Below are positions 9,448 through 17,669 of a stretch of 64,000 bases of DNA, piece after piece. Position numbers and translations under genes: made by a program. The notes under the pieces are model-generated. The model ran no database searches. It was not told where the DNA came from and worked only from the letters and a program-made list of their open reading frames with translations. This stretch comes from Flagellimonas sp. CMM7. Lineage in GTDB: Bacteria > Bacteroidota > Bacteroidia > Flavobacteriales > Flavobacteriaceae. The DNA is taken from the NCBI RefSeq assembly GCF_021390195.1, contig NZ_CP090003.1:1352001-1416000 (forward strand). Direction: 5' to 3'. The stretch's first letter is position 1, and every line of letters begins with the position of its first letter.

Positions 9448-10729
9448 GGTTATTTTTTCTGAGAACTTTTTGAACCGCCCTCCTAATTGGATGATGAGGA
9501 AAGGAAACATGATTCTTTTTCTTTTTTTCACATTACTCGTTGTCTTTGCGTTCTTTTTAAAATATAATGAGGTAATCCATGCAGAGATATTGGTTACTTG
9601 TGAAAACCCTCCTGTTGCCCTCTACAGCAAAAAGGGAGGAAAGCTGGTTTATGTGAACTTTAAATCTGGTCAAGAAGTCAAGCAGGATGAGATTCTTTCG
9701 GTTGTTGAGAACCCTTCAAAATGGGAGGATGTCTTCCATCTTAAGGAGCAGTTGAACGACATAGACACCAATATGGTTCGCACATTGGACAAACTCTATC
9801 AAAAATTCCCAAGTGACTTAGAATTGGAAGTAAACATTCACATGTCTTATCAAAAATACTTAAGAGCATTTCAAAGTTATTTGCTCCACTTGAATCTAGA
9901 TCAAGAGGAACATGAGAATGAAAACTTAAGTTTGAGGATAGGAAGATTAAAGAGACAAATAAAGATAAAGCAGGTTCAGTTAAACACTTCTAGGAGAAAT
10001 TATGCACTGGCAAAACAAAGTAATGGTAGGCAGCAAGAGCTTTTAAAAAAAGGGGTGATATCTCAACAGCAACTGGATGCAAACGAACAGGAAATGTTAT
10101 CCGCACAAAATGATGTCAATAGAATCAAGGAAGAGATTGAAGCGCTGTATGTTGATACACTCAGTCTGAATGACCAAAGTCTAAAATCATTGAACAGGAA
10201 CATTGTCAATTCATCCTCTAACTTTTCAGAGCTTCAATTGGCGAAACAAGAATTAAAGGGGAAAATTGATGCATGGGAAAATAACTATGCCCTGAAAAGT
10301 CCAATTTCTGGATCAGTTACTGTTTTCGATGTTTGGAACAATCATCAGCATGTTCCTACTGGAGAGCACGTACTCACTGTAGTTCCAGACAAAAAGAACA
10401 AGCTTGTTGGCAAATGTAAAGTTCCTATTAGAAATTCTGCGAAAATCCATAAGGACCAGGAGGTTGTTATAAAACTTGACAATTATCCCTATCATGAGTG
10501 GGGCCTTATTAAAGGTAGAGTCGTGAATATATCCGAAACACCAAAAAAAGGAGATGAAGTTTATTATTCTGTTTATGTGAAGATTCCTAATTTAACTACC
10601 ACATACAATAAGGAAATCGAGTTCAAACAGGAAATGATGGGAACCGCAAAAATAGTGTTGCAAGAAACCTCATTATTGGAAAGGGTTTTCTATCAATTTA
10701 GAGGACTTTGGTCAGACATAAATTATTAA
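9437..10729 (+). CDS. HlyD-family periplasmic adaptor of the peptide exporter
   Basis: A 430-residue membrane fusion protein. It has a short cytoplasmic N-terminus, one membrane helix near residues 25-45, a biotinyl-lipoyl-like half domain (SKKGGKLVYVNFKSGQEVKQDEIL), a long coiled-coil hairpin (about 90-270), and the returning lipoyl half (SPISGSVTVF) with beta-barrel domains. It links the ABC exporter to an outer-membrane channel. No TolC-like gene lies nearby, so a chromosomal TolC is probably used. The start overlaps the exporter gene by 11 bases. A TTG two codons upstream is an alternative. Confidence 0.93.
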   Translation: MDDKVIFSENFLNRPPNWMMRKGNMILFLFFTLLVVFAFFLKYNEVIHAEILVTCENPPVALYSKKGGKLVYVNFKSGQEVKQDEILSVVENPSKWEDVFHLKEQLNDIDTNMVRTLDKLYQKFPSDLELEVNIHMSYQKYLRAFQSYLLHLNLDQEEHENENLSLRIGRLKRQIKIKQVQLNTSRRNYALAKQSNGRQQELLKKGVISQQQLDANEQEMLSAQNDVNRIKEEIEALYVDTLSLNDQSLKSLNRNIVNSSSNFSELQLAKQELKGKIDAWENNYALKSPISGSVTVFDVWNNHQHVPTGEHVLTVVPDKKNKLVGKCKVPIRNSAKIHKDQEVVIKLDNYPYHEWGLIKGRVVNISETPKKGDEVYYSVYVKIPNLTTTYNKEIEFKQEMMGTAKIVLQETSLLERVFYQFRGLWSDINY

Positions 10730-10737
10730 ACTAAAAT

Positions 10738-12417
10738 GTGAAAGAGAATATATTTTTATATCGAGTTTTGTTTTTTTTATTTCTGTTTTATACTGCAACA
10801 GCTTGTTCACAGGAATTATCCAAAGACCAAATATTTCAGCTTCCGTTTGATTCCATTATCAAATTGGAAGATGACTTGGACTATGGAAGCAATTATTCAA
10901 AGAAGGTTTTTGACACACATATATTAAAGGCAAAATATTTAAATGATACCAACCAGCTTGCCGAAGCTTATAGGAAAAGGGTCTGGGGAGAGAACTTTAA
11001 TATTGCGGTTCAGTATATAGATTCCTCAATAGCAATTTCCGAAAGAGTTAGTCAAAGTGACTTCATAACAAGAGTACGCTATACCAAAGGAGGGCTTTTG
11101 TATGAAGCAGATATTCCTGAAGAGGCCGTAAAAGAATTTGTTAAAGCCTATGAATCAGCAAAAGAAATTGAAGATTATGAGCGAATTGTTGATTGCTTTA
11201 ATGCTATTGCGGTCATCAAAGGAGAATACGGGCATCAGGAAAGGGCGATTTCATTGCTCAGACAATCAATACAATACTTAAAAAAACATCGACAAAAAAT
11301 TGAGAATTATGATTTAACCCAACTAATAACTTTGGATAATATCGCCCGGTGCTACTTACAAATCAAGCAAATTGATTCATCACGAACCTACACCAAAAAA
11401 GGGATTGATTTGTCATTAAAGATGAAAGATTTTGATACATATCAATCTTTGAGGGCCTTAAATGCTCAAATAAATTACTATGATGGAAATTATCTCAAAG
11501 CAAGGGATACTTTAATCAAGTACACCAAAGGTTCGGGAGATTTGTCCGAGGCTGATAGACTTTATTATTTAGGAATGGTTGAGGAAAAGCTGGGCAAGCA
11601 TATTAAGAAAAGAATGCATTTTAAGAGAATAGACACTCTTCTAAAGAGAAATGATTATCCTCTTATGGACAATGTCAAAGAAATATTCCAATTCCTTCTA
11701 AAAGACGCAATCTCTAAAGATGAAAAAGTTTTCGTTGAAACTTACGCGAATAGGTTAGTATACTATGATAGTATGTTGACAGAAGCGGAAAAAAATATAA
11801 GGAGTATTTTATGGACAGAGTTTGACTTACCTGAACAAGAGGAAACTAAACAAAATCTATCGAATGAAATTGACAAAAAAGAAAATACAATCAAAGTATT
11901 TTTTTTCCTTTCTACAGCATTGATTGTTTTATTTATTCTTTATTATATCAAATACAACTCAACGCAAAAGAAGCTGAAATTTGTAATGAATGAAGACATT
12001 TTGCCTGTCAAAAATAACCCTAAAAAGGAAGAGGTCATCAAAATGGATATCGACACCGATGTAGTGTTGCATACACTTGAAGCTTTAGACAAATGGGAAA
12101 AAAACCTTGGTTTTCTCAACCAGGGCTCAAATCAGAATACATTAGCAAGAGAACTAAATACTAATACAACATATTTATCTAAAATTATTAATGCTTACAA
12201 AGGGCAAAGCTTTTCCAATTATCTTAAGGACCTTCGAGTTACTTATGCGATTAATTCTCTGAAAGAAAATCCAAAAGTCATTGAAAGCCACTCCACAATA
12301 CAAATAGCTGAAATGTTCGGGTTTAACTCGTTGGATGTGTTTGCTAGGTCACTTAAAGCCAAAATTGGCCTTACACCAGCGGTTTTCATTAAGCAGATAA
12401 AAAGAAGCAATTTATAA
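10738..12417 (+). CDS. Membrane-spanning TPR / AraC-type HTH regulator
   Basis: A 559-residue one-component regulator. A signal-peptide-like N-terminus (to about residue 23) leads into a roughly 350-residue helical region with TPR-like repeats (for example LYEADIPEEAVKEFVKAYES). A single membrane helix lies near 384-404, and an AraC-type double HTH fills the last 100 residues (LARELNTNTTYLSKIIN, then IQIAEMFGFNSLDVFARSLK). The TPR part should face the periplasm and the HTH the cytoplasm. The likely start is GTG at 10738, because the overlapping ATG runs straight into TGA. It sits between the peptide exporter and the precursor peptide, so it is the obvious candidate to sense that peptide or control its expression. 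Confidence 0.9.
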   Translation: MKENIFLYRVLFFLFLFYTATACSQELSKDQIFQLPFDSIIKLEDDLDYGSNYSKKVFDTHILKAKYLNDTNQLAEAYRKRVWGENFNIAVQYIDSSIAISERVSQSDFITRVRYTKGGLLYEADIPEEAVKEFVKAYESAKEIEDYERIVDCFNAIAVIKGEYGHQERAISLLRQSIQYLKKHRQKIENYDLTQLITLDNIARCYLQIKQIDSSRTYTKKGIDLSLKMKDFDTYQSLRALNAQINYYDGNYLKARDTLIKYTKGSGDLSEADRLYYLGMVEEKLGKHIKKRMHFKRIDTLLKRNDYPLMDNVKEIFQFLLKDAISKDEKVFVETYANRLVYYDSMLTEAEKNIRSILWTEFDLPEQEETKQNLSNEIDKKENTIKVFFFLSTALIVLFILYYIKYNSTQKKLKFVMNEDILPVKNNPKKEEVIKMDIDTDVVLHTLEALDKWEKNLGFLNQGSNQNTLARELNTNTTYLSKIINAYKGQSFSNYLKDLRVTYAINSLKENPKVIESHSTIQIAEMFGFNSLDVFARSLKAKIGLTPAVFIKQIKRSNL

Positions 12418-12505
12418 AATGAGCGTTATATTTTACAAAACAAGTATAAATATTAGCTAGCTTGGGTCATCAAAATTAAAGTTTAACCATAAATTATTGA
12501 TTGAA

Positions 12506-12622
12506 ATGAAAAATGCACGAGATTTATTCAAGAAAAAAGAATTGAAGCAAATTCACAAAATTAAAGGCGGTGATGGTGGAGGAACTATCGAAAAAGGTAA
12601 AGTAAAAAAGTACAATAAGTAA
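12506..12622 (+). CDS. Double-glycine leader precursor peptide (38 aa)
   Basis: A 38-residue reading frame that standard gene calling could easily miss. The first 22 residues look like a leader for a C39 exporter: charged and helical, ending ELKQIHKIKGG. Cleavage after Gly22 would release DGGGTIEKGKVKKYNK, 16 residues, glycine-rich at the start, basic at the end and without Cys, Ser or Pro. That argues against lanthionine or disulfide chemistry. It lies 88 bases after the TPR-HTH gene and is followed by a perfect hairpin at 12642-12677. Such leaders are known for bacteriocins and pheromones. Which of these it is cannot be read from sequence. Confidence 0.8.
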   Translation: MKNARDLFKKKELKQIHKIKGGDGGGTIEKGKVKKYNK

Positions 12623-12641
12623 ATTAACTTATAGGTTTTAT

Positions 12642-12677
12642 ACTAAAAATCCCTATGTTCGGGTAGGGATTTTTAGT
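12642..12677 (+). terminator. Perfect 14-bp hairpin between peptide and peptidase genes
   Basis: ACTAAAAATCCCTA is followed after eight bases by its exact complement TAGGGATTTTTAGT. The right arm carries a T-run, as in intrinsic terminators, and the left A-run would make it work in both directions. It begins 19 bases after the peptide stop and ends on the base before the first possible start of the peptidase gene. It probably ends most peptide transcripts and lets a little read through. Confidence 0.8.
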
Positions 12678-12689
12678 ATGTCATTAAGT

Positions 12690-14840
12690 ATGAAAAGAAA
12701 AGTGTTGTTTATTGGACTTATGGTTTCTATTCTTTTTGGATGCAAACAGAATGAAACTCGATTTTTCAATTACCCCAAACTGGCAAATGAAAGGGTTGTT
12801 GAAAAACATTATGGGATTTCATATGCTAATGAATATTCTAACCTTGAAAAAAAGAATGATTCCAACATAGTTAAATGGTTCAAGGACCAAGATTTAATAG
12901 CCGAAGAGTACTTTAATAGAAACCCAAATTATAAAAAACTTTATTCCCGCTATGATTCTTTGGAAAACAAAGAAACAGACCCAGCAAGAAAAATCAAGTA
13001 CGATGAATCAGGATTAACATTTTATTTATCCAAGACTAATGAAGGAGAAATCTTGTTATTTGTAAAGAACAGAGAAGCGTCTCCCCAATTATTATATGAC
13101 CCCAAAAACTACAAAGATGGAACCTATATCATAGAATACTATAAACCATCATATGATGGAAAATATGTGGCCATCTCTATGGGGAAAGATGGAAATTTCT
13201 TTAATGAAACCATTCTCTTGGATTGTGAATCTAAAAGATTAATTGGGAAGCCAATTGTAAATACTAAACCTTTAAAAGCAGGAGGTATTGTTTGGACACC
13301 TGACAGTAAATGCATTTCATTTATCGCTTATCCTAATTATAGGAAAAACCAAAATGATCGGAATAGCTATACCGCGCTCTATTGTTTGGACAATCCTGAT
13401 AAATCTCCAAAAACCATCTTCAAAGATGGAGAAAACGGTATTGTCTTGAACCAAGAATATTATCCTGTTCCTATGTTCCGCTCAAGTGAGAGCAGCTACA
13501 TGTTCATATATACTGGCAATGCTTCAGACTTTTGGGATTGCTATTACATAACTGTCCAAGATTTTTATAACGGCAATTATAATTGGAAGAAACTATACTC
13601 TAGCGAGGATAATATATTTCATGACTGGGGTACAGAAAGGAATGGTCAGTACTTTTACAAGAGATTGAATGAGAGCAATATCGAATTATGCGTAGTGGAT
13701 TTAAATAATCCTGATTTCAAAAACCCCAAGGTATTATTTTCGGGGAAAGGAGACAGTCAGTTAAGCGGCTTTGAAGTCACTCGAAATCAAATATACTATA
13801 CAGTGACTACTAATGGAATAGAAACCTCCCTATATAAATACAAGGAGAGCTCCAAAGATGTTCTAATTAAGCTACCTATTTCAGCAGGGGAAATTACCTT
13901 TCAATATCGATCCCCTTACTCTGATGATTTATGGGTAAAAATATATGGATGGACCTCGAATCCTAAAGATTATTATTTAGACCCTAACACGGGTGAATTC
14001 AAGTTTGTTGAATTGGGAATGTGGCCCAATTATCCTGAATTTGAAAATATAATTAGTGAAGTTGTTGAAGTCGAATCCCATGATGGAACAAAGATTCCAA
14101 TGAGCATTGTCAGAAGAAAAGACCATAAAAGGGATGCTACCTCAATGGGAATTATTACTGCATATGGAGCTTATGGTATATCCGAAACACCATGGTTTCA
14201 TTCCCCAATAGCAGATTTTGTAAGCCAAGGTAATATTTATGTCTCTGCACATGTGCGGGGCGGTGGGGAAAAGGGGCCGAAATGGCATGACGGTGGTATG
14301 AAATCAACCAAAGAAAATTCATGGAAAGATTTGATTGCCTGCAGCGAATATTTAATAAAAAGTAATTATATCCACCCAAAGAGACTTGGACTCACGGTAA
14401 ATAGTGCGGGTGGCATAACAGGTGGCATGGCTGTCAATGAGCGACCTGATTTGTTTGGAGTATTCACGGGATTTGTTCCAATTTTAAATGTTATAAGAAC
14501 TGAATACCTTGATGATTTTGATGATTCTGATACCGCTTTTGAATTTGGCACTATAAAAGAAGAGAAAAGCTATAAGGATTTACTTAAAATGGATCCTGTT
14601 GTCAATCTATCCGATCAGAAAAACTACCCTAGTACATTAATGATTATTGGATTTAATGATTATTTGATTCCACCATCTGGCCCAGGGAAATATATTTCCT
14701 TATTGCAATCATTTAATCAAAATAATGATAAACCCTATTTATTGGATGTAAAATTTGACGCAGAGCATGAAATAGATTGGCTCAATGATTATGCTAGAAT
14801 GTTATTCTTTACAATGACTGAATTAAAGAACCGAAACTAG
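12690..14840 (+). CDS. Exported prolyl oligopeptidase-family (S9) lipoprotein
   Basis: About 716 residues from the ATG at 12690. An ATG four codons upstream directly touches the terminator hairpin. The N-terminus MKRKVLFIGLMVSILFGC is a lipoprotein signal. A beta-propeller region is followed by the S9 catalytic domain: nucleophile Ser in NSAGGITGG, Asp in GFNDYLIPP, His in FDAEHEIDW, plus the family block GGGEKGPKWHDGG. POP enzymes cut short peptides, usually under about 30 residues, after Pro or, in oligopeptidase B types, after basic residues. Its place beside a secreted 16-residue Lys-rich peptide suggests that peptide as substrate, for maturation or destruction. That link is inference. 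It converges on rteC with overlapping stops. Confidence 0.88.
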   Translation: MKRKVLFIGLMVSILFGCKQNETRFFNYPKLANERVVEKHYGISYANEYSNLEKKNDSNIVKWFKDQDLIAEEYFNRNPNYKKLYSRYDSLENKETDPARKIKYDESGLTFYLSKTNEGEILLFVKNREASPQLLYDPKNYKDGTYIIEYYKPSYDGKYVAISMGKDGNFFNETILLDCESKRLIGKPIVNTKPLKAGGIVWTPDSKCISFIAYPNYRKNQNDRNSYTALYCLDNPDKSPKTIFKDGENGIVLNQEYYPVPMFRSSESSYMFIYTGNASDFWDCYYITVQDFYNGNYNWKKLYSSEDNIFHDWGTERNGQYFYKRLNESNIELCVVDLNNPDFKNPKVLFSGKGDSQLSGFEVTRNQIYYTVTTNGIETSLYKYKESSKDVLIKLPISAGEITFQYRSPYSDDLWVKIYGWTSNPKDYYLDPNTGEFKFVELGMWPNYPEFENIISEVVEVESHDGTKIPMSIVRRKDHKRDATSMGIITAYGAYGISETPWFHSPIADFVSQGNIYVSAHVRGGGEKGPKWHDGGMKSTKENSWKDLIACSEYLIKSNYIHPKRLGLTVNSAGGITGGMAVNERPDLFGVFTGFVPILNVIRTEYLDDFDDSDTAFEFGTIKEEKSYKDLLKMDPVVNLSDQKNYPSTLMIIGFNDYLIPPSGPGKYISLLQSFNQNNDKPYLLDVKFDAEHEIDWLNDYARMLFFTMTELKNRN

Positions 14841-15649
14841 GCATTGCCTTGCTCCATTTTATTGTACATTATATAAGAGAGTTCATCTAGAAATTTTATT
14901 TTATCCTTCTTTCTTGAACATATTTCAATATAGGTACGATAAAAATCTCCTAAACTAAAATTGAAAATTTTTTCAAAAGCATTTGCAATTTGTTTAATAT
15001 CAGCCTTCCCATTATTTATAGCGCCAGAATGGTGTAGGGCATAAACTAATTCCGTCAATGACACCTTACTTGAGGTCCAGTGTAAGTTGCTGGTTTTATC
15101 GATTTTGCCATAACTCCTCAACCTATTTTGGAGGTATATTGACATACGTTGAAGCGCACTTATTTTGGCCAAAAGATAATCATGTGAAGTGTTAAAAATT
15201 GGGTCAAGAATATAATATGGTTTAGCAATACCGCAATAGAAATTAGAATATTTTCTAGTAAAGAATTGTTTGTCGAAATGAGTCTGCTTTAACCTAGTAT
15301 ATCTTATGAAATCCGAATGAGTTAGAAATAAATCGCTTATATCTTCGGTTTTCTTCTTGATATATTTCTTTTGCGTTTTAAGTTTATTCATAGGAAAGCT
15401 TGCTTCAAAATCTAGTACTTGTGAATAATAGATAAGATTTGTTAGCGGAGTCTGTTTAACAAACTTAAAAAAATGAATTTCATCATTTTCATTTTGGAAA
15501 CCTTGATTAGCCACTTTGGCCCTCAACCCCAGTAGATGAGTTTTACATGCAAGAATAATTTCCTTGCAAACTTCAAGGATATTGTTGTTTCGGGATTCAA
15601 TTTCCTTGATTTGACTTTCCAAGTCATTGATGTGCATTTTTCTCTCCAT
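14837..15649 (-). CDS. rteC: RteC-family regulator of the conjugative element
   Basis: A 270-residue homologue of RteC, which in CTnDOT activates excision gene expression after RteA/RteB signalling. The diagnostic C-terminal block is well kept: LHWTSSKVSLTELVYALHHS, then AINNGKADIKQIA and SLGDFYRTYIEI. The N-terminal half is more divergent and helical. No rteA or rteB-like pair is seen in the window, so the upstream signal is unknown. It is divergent from a beta-barrel gene across a region with repeated operator-like motifs. RteC supports the reading that the whole left part is one conjugative element. A second ATG four codons downstream could be the start. Confidence 0.92.
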   Translation of the reverse strand: MERKMHINDLESQIKEIESRNNNILEVCKEIILACKTHLLGLRAKVANQGFQNENDEIHFFKFVKQTPLTNLIYYSQVLDFEASFPMNKLKTQKKYIKKKTEDISDLFLTHSDFIRYTRLKQTHFDKQFFTRKYSNFYCGIAKPYYILDPIFNTSHDYLLAKISALQRMSIYLQNRLRSYGKIDKTSNLHWTSSKVSLTELVYALHHSGAINNGKADIKQIANAFEKIFNFSLGDFYRTYIEICSRKKDKIKFLDELSYIMYNKMEQGNA

Positions 15650-16009
15650 ATCCTAAATGGTTGGACATAAGAAAGCTTGATTCTCTTTGGGTATCTGAGT
15701 ATTAAGAAATAATCCCAAGTAATTTTTCAGGATTTTACTCAAATCAAATATGAGGAAAATGAAAATTAAATAAAAACTTGATTATCAGTGATTTATAAAT
15801 TACACTGATTTTCAATAGTTATTTAAGAATGTGATTTGATTCACCGTAGGCTTCAATCAGTTGTATCAAATTATACTAATGAGAGATAAAAAAATAGGCA
15901 ATTTATAAATCACAGCTTTAATTTATAAATCACATTATTATTCAATTTTTTTTTTAAATCAATCAATTGCAAATTCGCACAAAACTTACTGATCTAAACT
16001 GAAAATAAG
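15650..16009. promoter_or_regulatory. Divergent control region with three operator-like repeats
   Basis: This 360-base gene-free region separates rteC and the beta-barrel gene at 16010. AATTTATAAATCACA occurs at 15900-15914 and again at 15920-15934, a spacing of 20 bases, close to two helical turns. A near-perfect inverted copy (14 of 15 bases) lies at 15788-15802. The layout suggests binding by a dimeric regulator, with RteC or the cassette regulator as candidates. No clear Bacteroidetes -7 element was found by eye. Confidence 0.5.
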
Positions 16010-16531
16010 ATGACCTCAAAATTAAAATTATTAACCACACTCATGATTTTATTTTCCATTGCAGATACCTATTGTCAAAATTTTGAATTTGGGGTTTCTG
16101 GAGGATTATTAAATGGTTCAAGTAGGGTTATGGAAAACAATGCAAGCGCATCATACTCGGATACTGGATTCTATTTGGGGCTATATTCTAAGATTCAATT
16201 GAACAAAAAAATCATGATAATTCCAGAAATAGATTACGGAAACCTGAACGATAGTAGTTTTGGTTTTCTATCGGCAAGGGTTGGATACTATCTTAATCAC
16301 AGTTTTTATTTACAAGGAGGTGGACAAATGACCTATTTGTTTGATGTACTTAATGATGAGATATCCAAAACTGGACTGGATTTATCACTCGGTATTGGAT
16401 ATGATATAACCAATAAATTTAATATTCAGGCGAGATATGCGCTTGAATTAACCAATAGGATTAAAGAGCCAACCACAGATGTGAAAGGAAAATTTAATTG
16501 GTTACACATTGGTTTGGGCTATACCTTTTGA
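16010..16531 (+). CDS. Small outer-membrane beta-barrel protein
   Basis: A 173-residue protein with a signal peptide (to about residue 22, ...ADTYCQ) and then alternating hydrophobic and polar strands ending in Phe (LHIGLGYTF). This is the typical eight-stranded OMP_b-brl/porin-like outer-membrane barrel with a C-terminal aromatic recognition signal. It has no sequence signature of a specific transporter. It is the first gene right of the rteC intergenic region, followed by 227 bases without a gene and then two lipoproteins and a further barrel-like protein. A structural or envelope role is likely. The ligand is unknown. Confidence 0.75.
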   Translation: MTSKLKLLTTLMILFSIADTYCQNFEFGVSGGLLNGSSRVMENNASASYSDTGFYLGLYSKIQLNKKIMIIPEIDYGNLNDSSFGFLSARVGYYLNHSFYLQGGGQMTYLFDVLNDEISKTGLDLSLGIGYDITNKFNIQARYALELTNRIKEPTTDVKGKFNWLHIGLGYTF

Positions 16532-16758
16532 TTTAATCAAAGAAGAAGGAAAAGTGCCTGTAGATAAATACCGCTTTCCATAGGAATAAGGAATCTTTTA
16601 TCCATTGCAAATCACGAAAACCCGATTATCCCTGATACTCTGATGTACTGGGAAAAGGTAAATATTGTCTAATCTAAAACTAAAGTGCCCATGAAATAAA
16701 AATTGAAGACGGTGATGTTCCGCAAACTATTCCAATCATTAATAAAAAACTAAAAAGA

Positions 16759-17655
16759 ATGAATAAAATTTATTTAACAGCATTTCTATCAATTCTAACA
16801 TTCATCGGATGCAGCAAGAGTGATACGGAAACATTAGAAAAAAATCAAGACACAACTTTTAACGTTCAATTTGATTTCCAAGTTGAGGTAAAGAATGACA
16901 TGTTGTCTTTTCCAACTAGAGAAGACTATGATTTGGCGCTGGATTATTTGGGGCCAATGAATTCCCAAGAGTTTGAAGTTTGGGAAAACAAACTTGGATT
17001 TAAATCAATGAGATCGGTACTTCCTTTGGTTGAACGAGAAAGTATAGGAATATTTGATGATTTACTTGCGACTTTACTAAACAAGGAAGGGGTAATAGAA
17101 ATATCTGGCAATGTTCTAAAATTGAACTCTACCCAAGAAACAGTATCTGTAATTGATTCAAAAGAATACGATAAATCATTAGGGTTCAAAAATAAGAACT
17201 CTAAAATTTTCAGTACTGATGATAATGTTCTTGATATTTTAGAAGGCATCGAAAAACAGCCTCTTGCTTTAAAATCAAGGTATTGCCCAAAACGAAAATT
17301 ATCCTGGCACCCAAATAGTAATGTAGCCTCAAAAGTAGTATATCAAAAAGCAGGGTTTCTAAACTCACTTGTGGCATCCATACAAAATGTAAATGGAGCT
17401 TTTGAATCAGAGAAAGAAACCTTTGGTCTCTCATTGATTACAGTGGGTAATAATTTCTGGAGAAATAAGAAAAGAAATGGGACCTTCAGTAAACCCACTT
17501 CAAGTGCAACTTCTTCAAGAAAAAGTTATAGGCCATATTATTCAAGTAGGAGACTAACTAGTTATCGCTTTTCTGTTGAGTTTAAGGCACAAGAGTTTGG
17601 ACAGGGTAATCAAGGATCATTCCATAAAAGAGTAGTCACAATAGACTGTAACTAA
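16759..17655 (+). CDS. Uncharacterised lipoprotein with basic C-terminal domain
   Basis: A 298-residue lipoprotein (lipobox LTFIGC). No family is recognised. Residues 30-130 contain an acidic, helical domain with the pattern V(K/N)N-x-LxFx...LGFKSMRSVLP that recurs in the next gene. The last 130 residues are basic and rich in Ser, Arg and Tyr (SSRKSYRPYYSSRRLTSYRF). The gene is 14 bases upstream of a longer lipoprotein, so the two are probably cotranscribed. The shared N-terminal domain suggests duplication of an anchoring part joined to different C-terminal domains. Function is unknown; surface exposure is plausible but not shown. Confidence 0.7.
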   Translation: MNKIYLTAFLSILTFIGCSKSDTETLEKNQDTTFNVQFDFQVEVKNDMLSFPTREDYDLALDYLGPMNSQEFEVWENKLGFKSMRSVLPLVERESIGIFDDLLATLLNKEGVIEISGNVLKLNSTQETVSVIDSKEYDKSLGFKNKNSKIFSTDDNVLDILEGIEKQPLALKSRYCPKRKLSWHPNSNVASKVVYQKAGFLNSLVASIQNVNGAFESEKETFGLSLITVGNNFWRNKKRNGTFSKPTSSATSSRKSYRPYYSSRRLTSYRFSVEFKAQEFGQGNQGSFHKRVVTIDCN

Positions 17656-17669
17656 TAATTAAAATCAAA

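Noticed and set aside
12488..12502. 15-base match CATAAATTATTGATT with 24446-24460
   Set aside because: The match is exact but very AT-rich and the contexts differ; chance is a sufficient explanation in this composition.
16532..16590. Possible C-terminal tail (IKEEGKVPVDKYRFP) of a lost gene after the barrel protein
   Set aside because: Only about 20 residues, no start, and no homologous body in the flanks; it cannot be told from chance.
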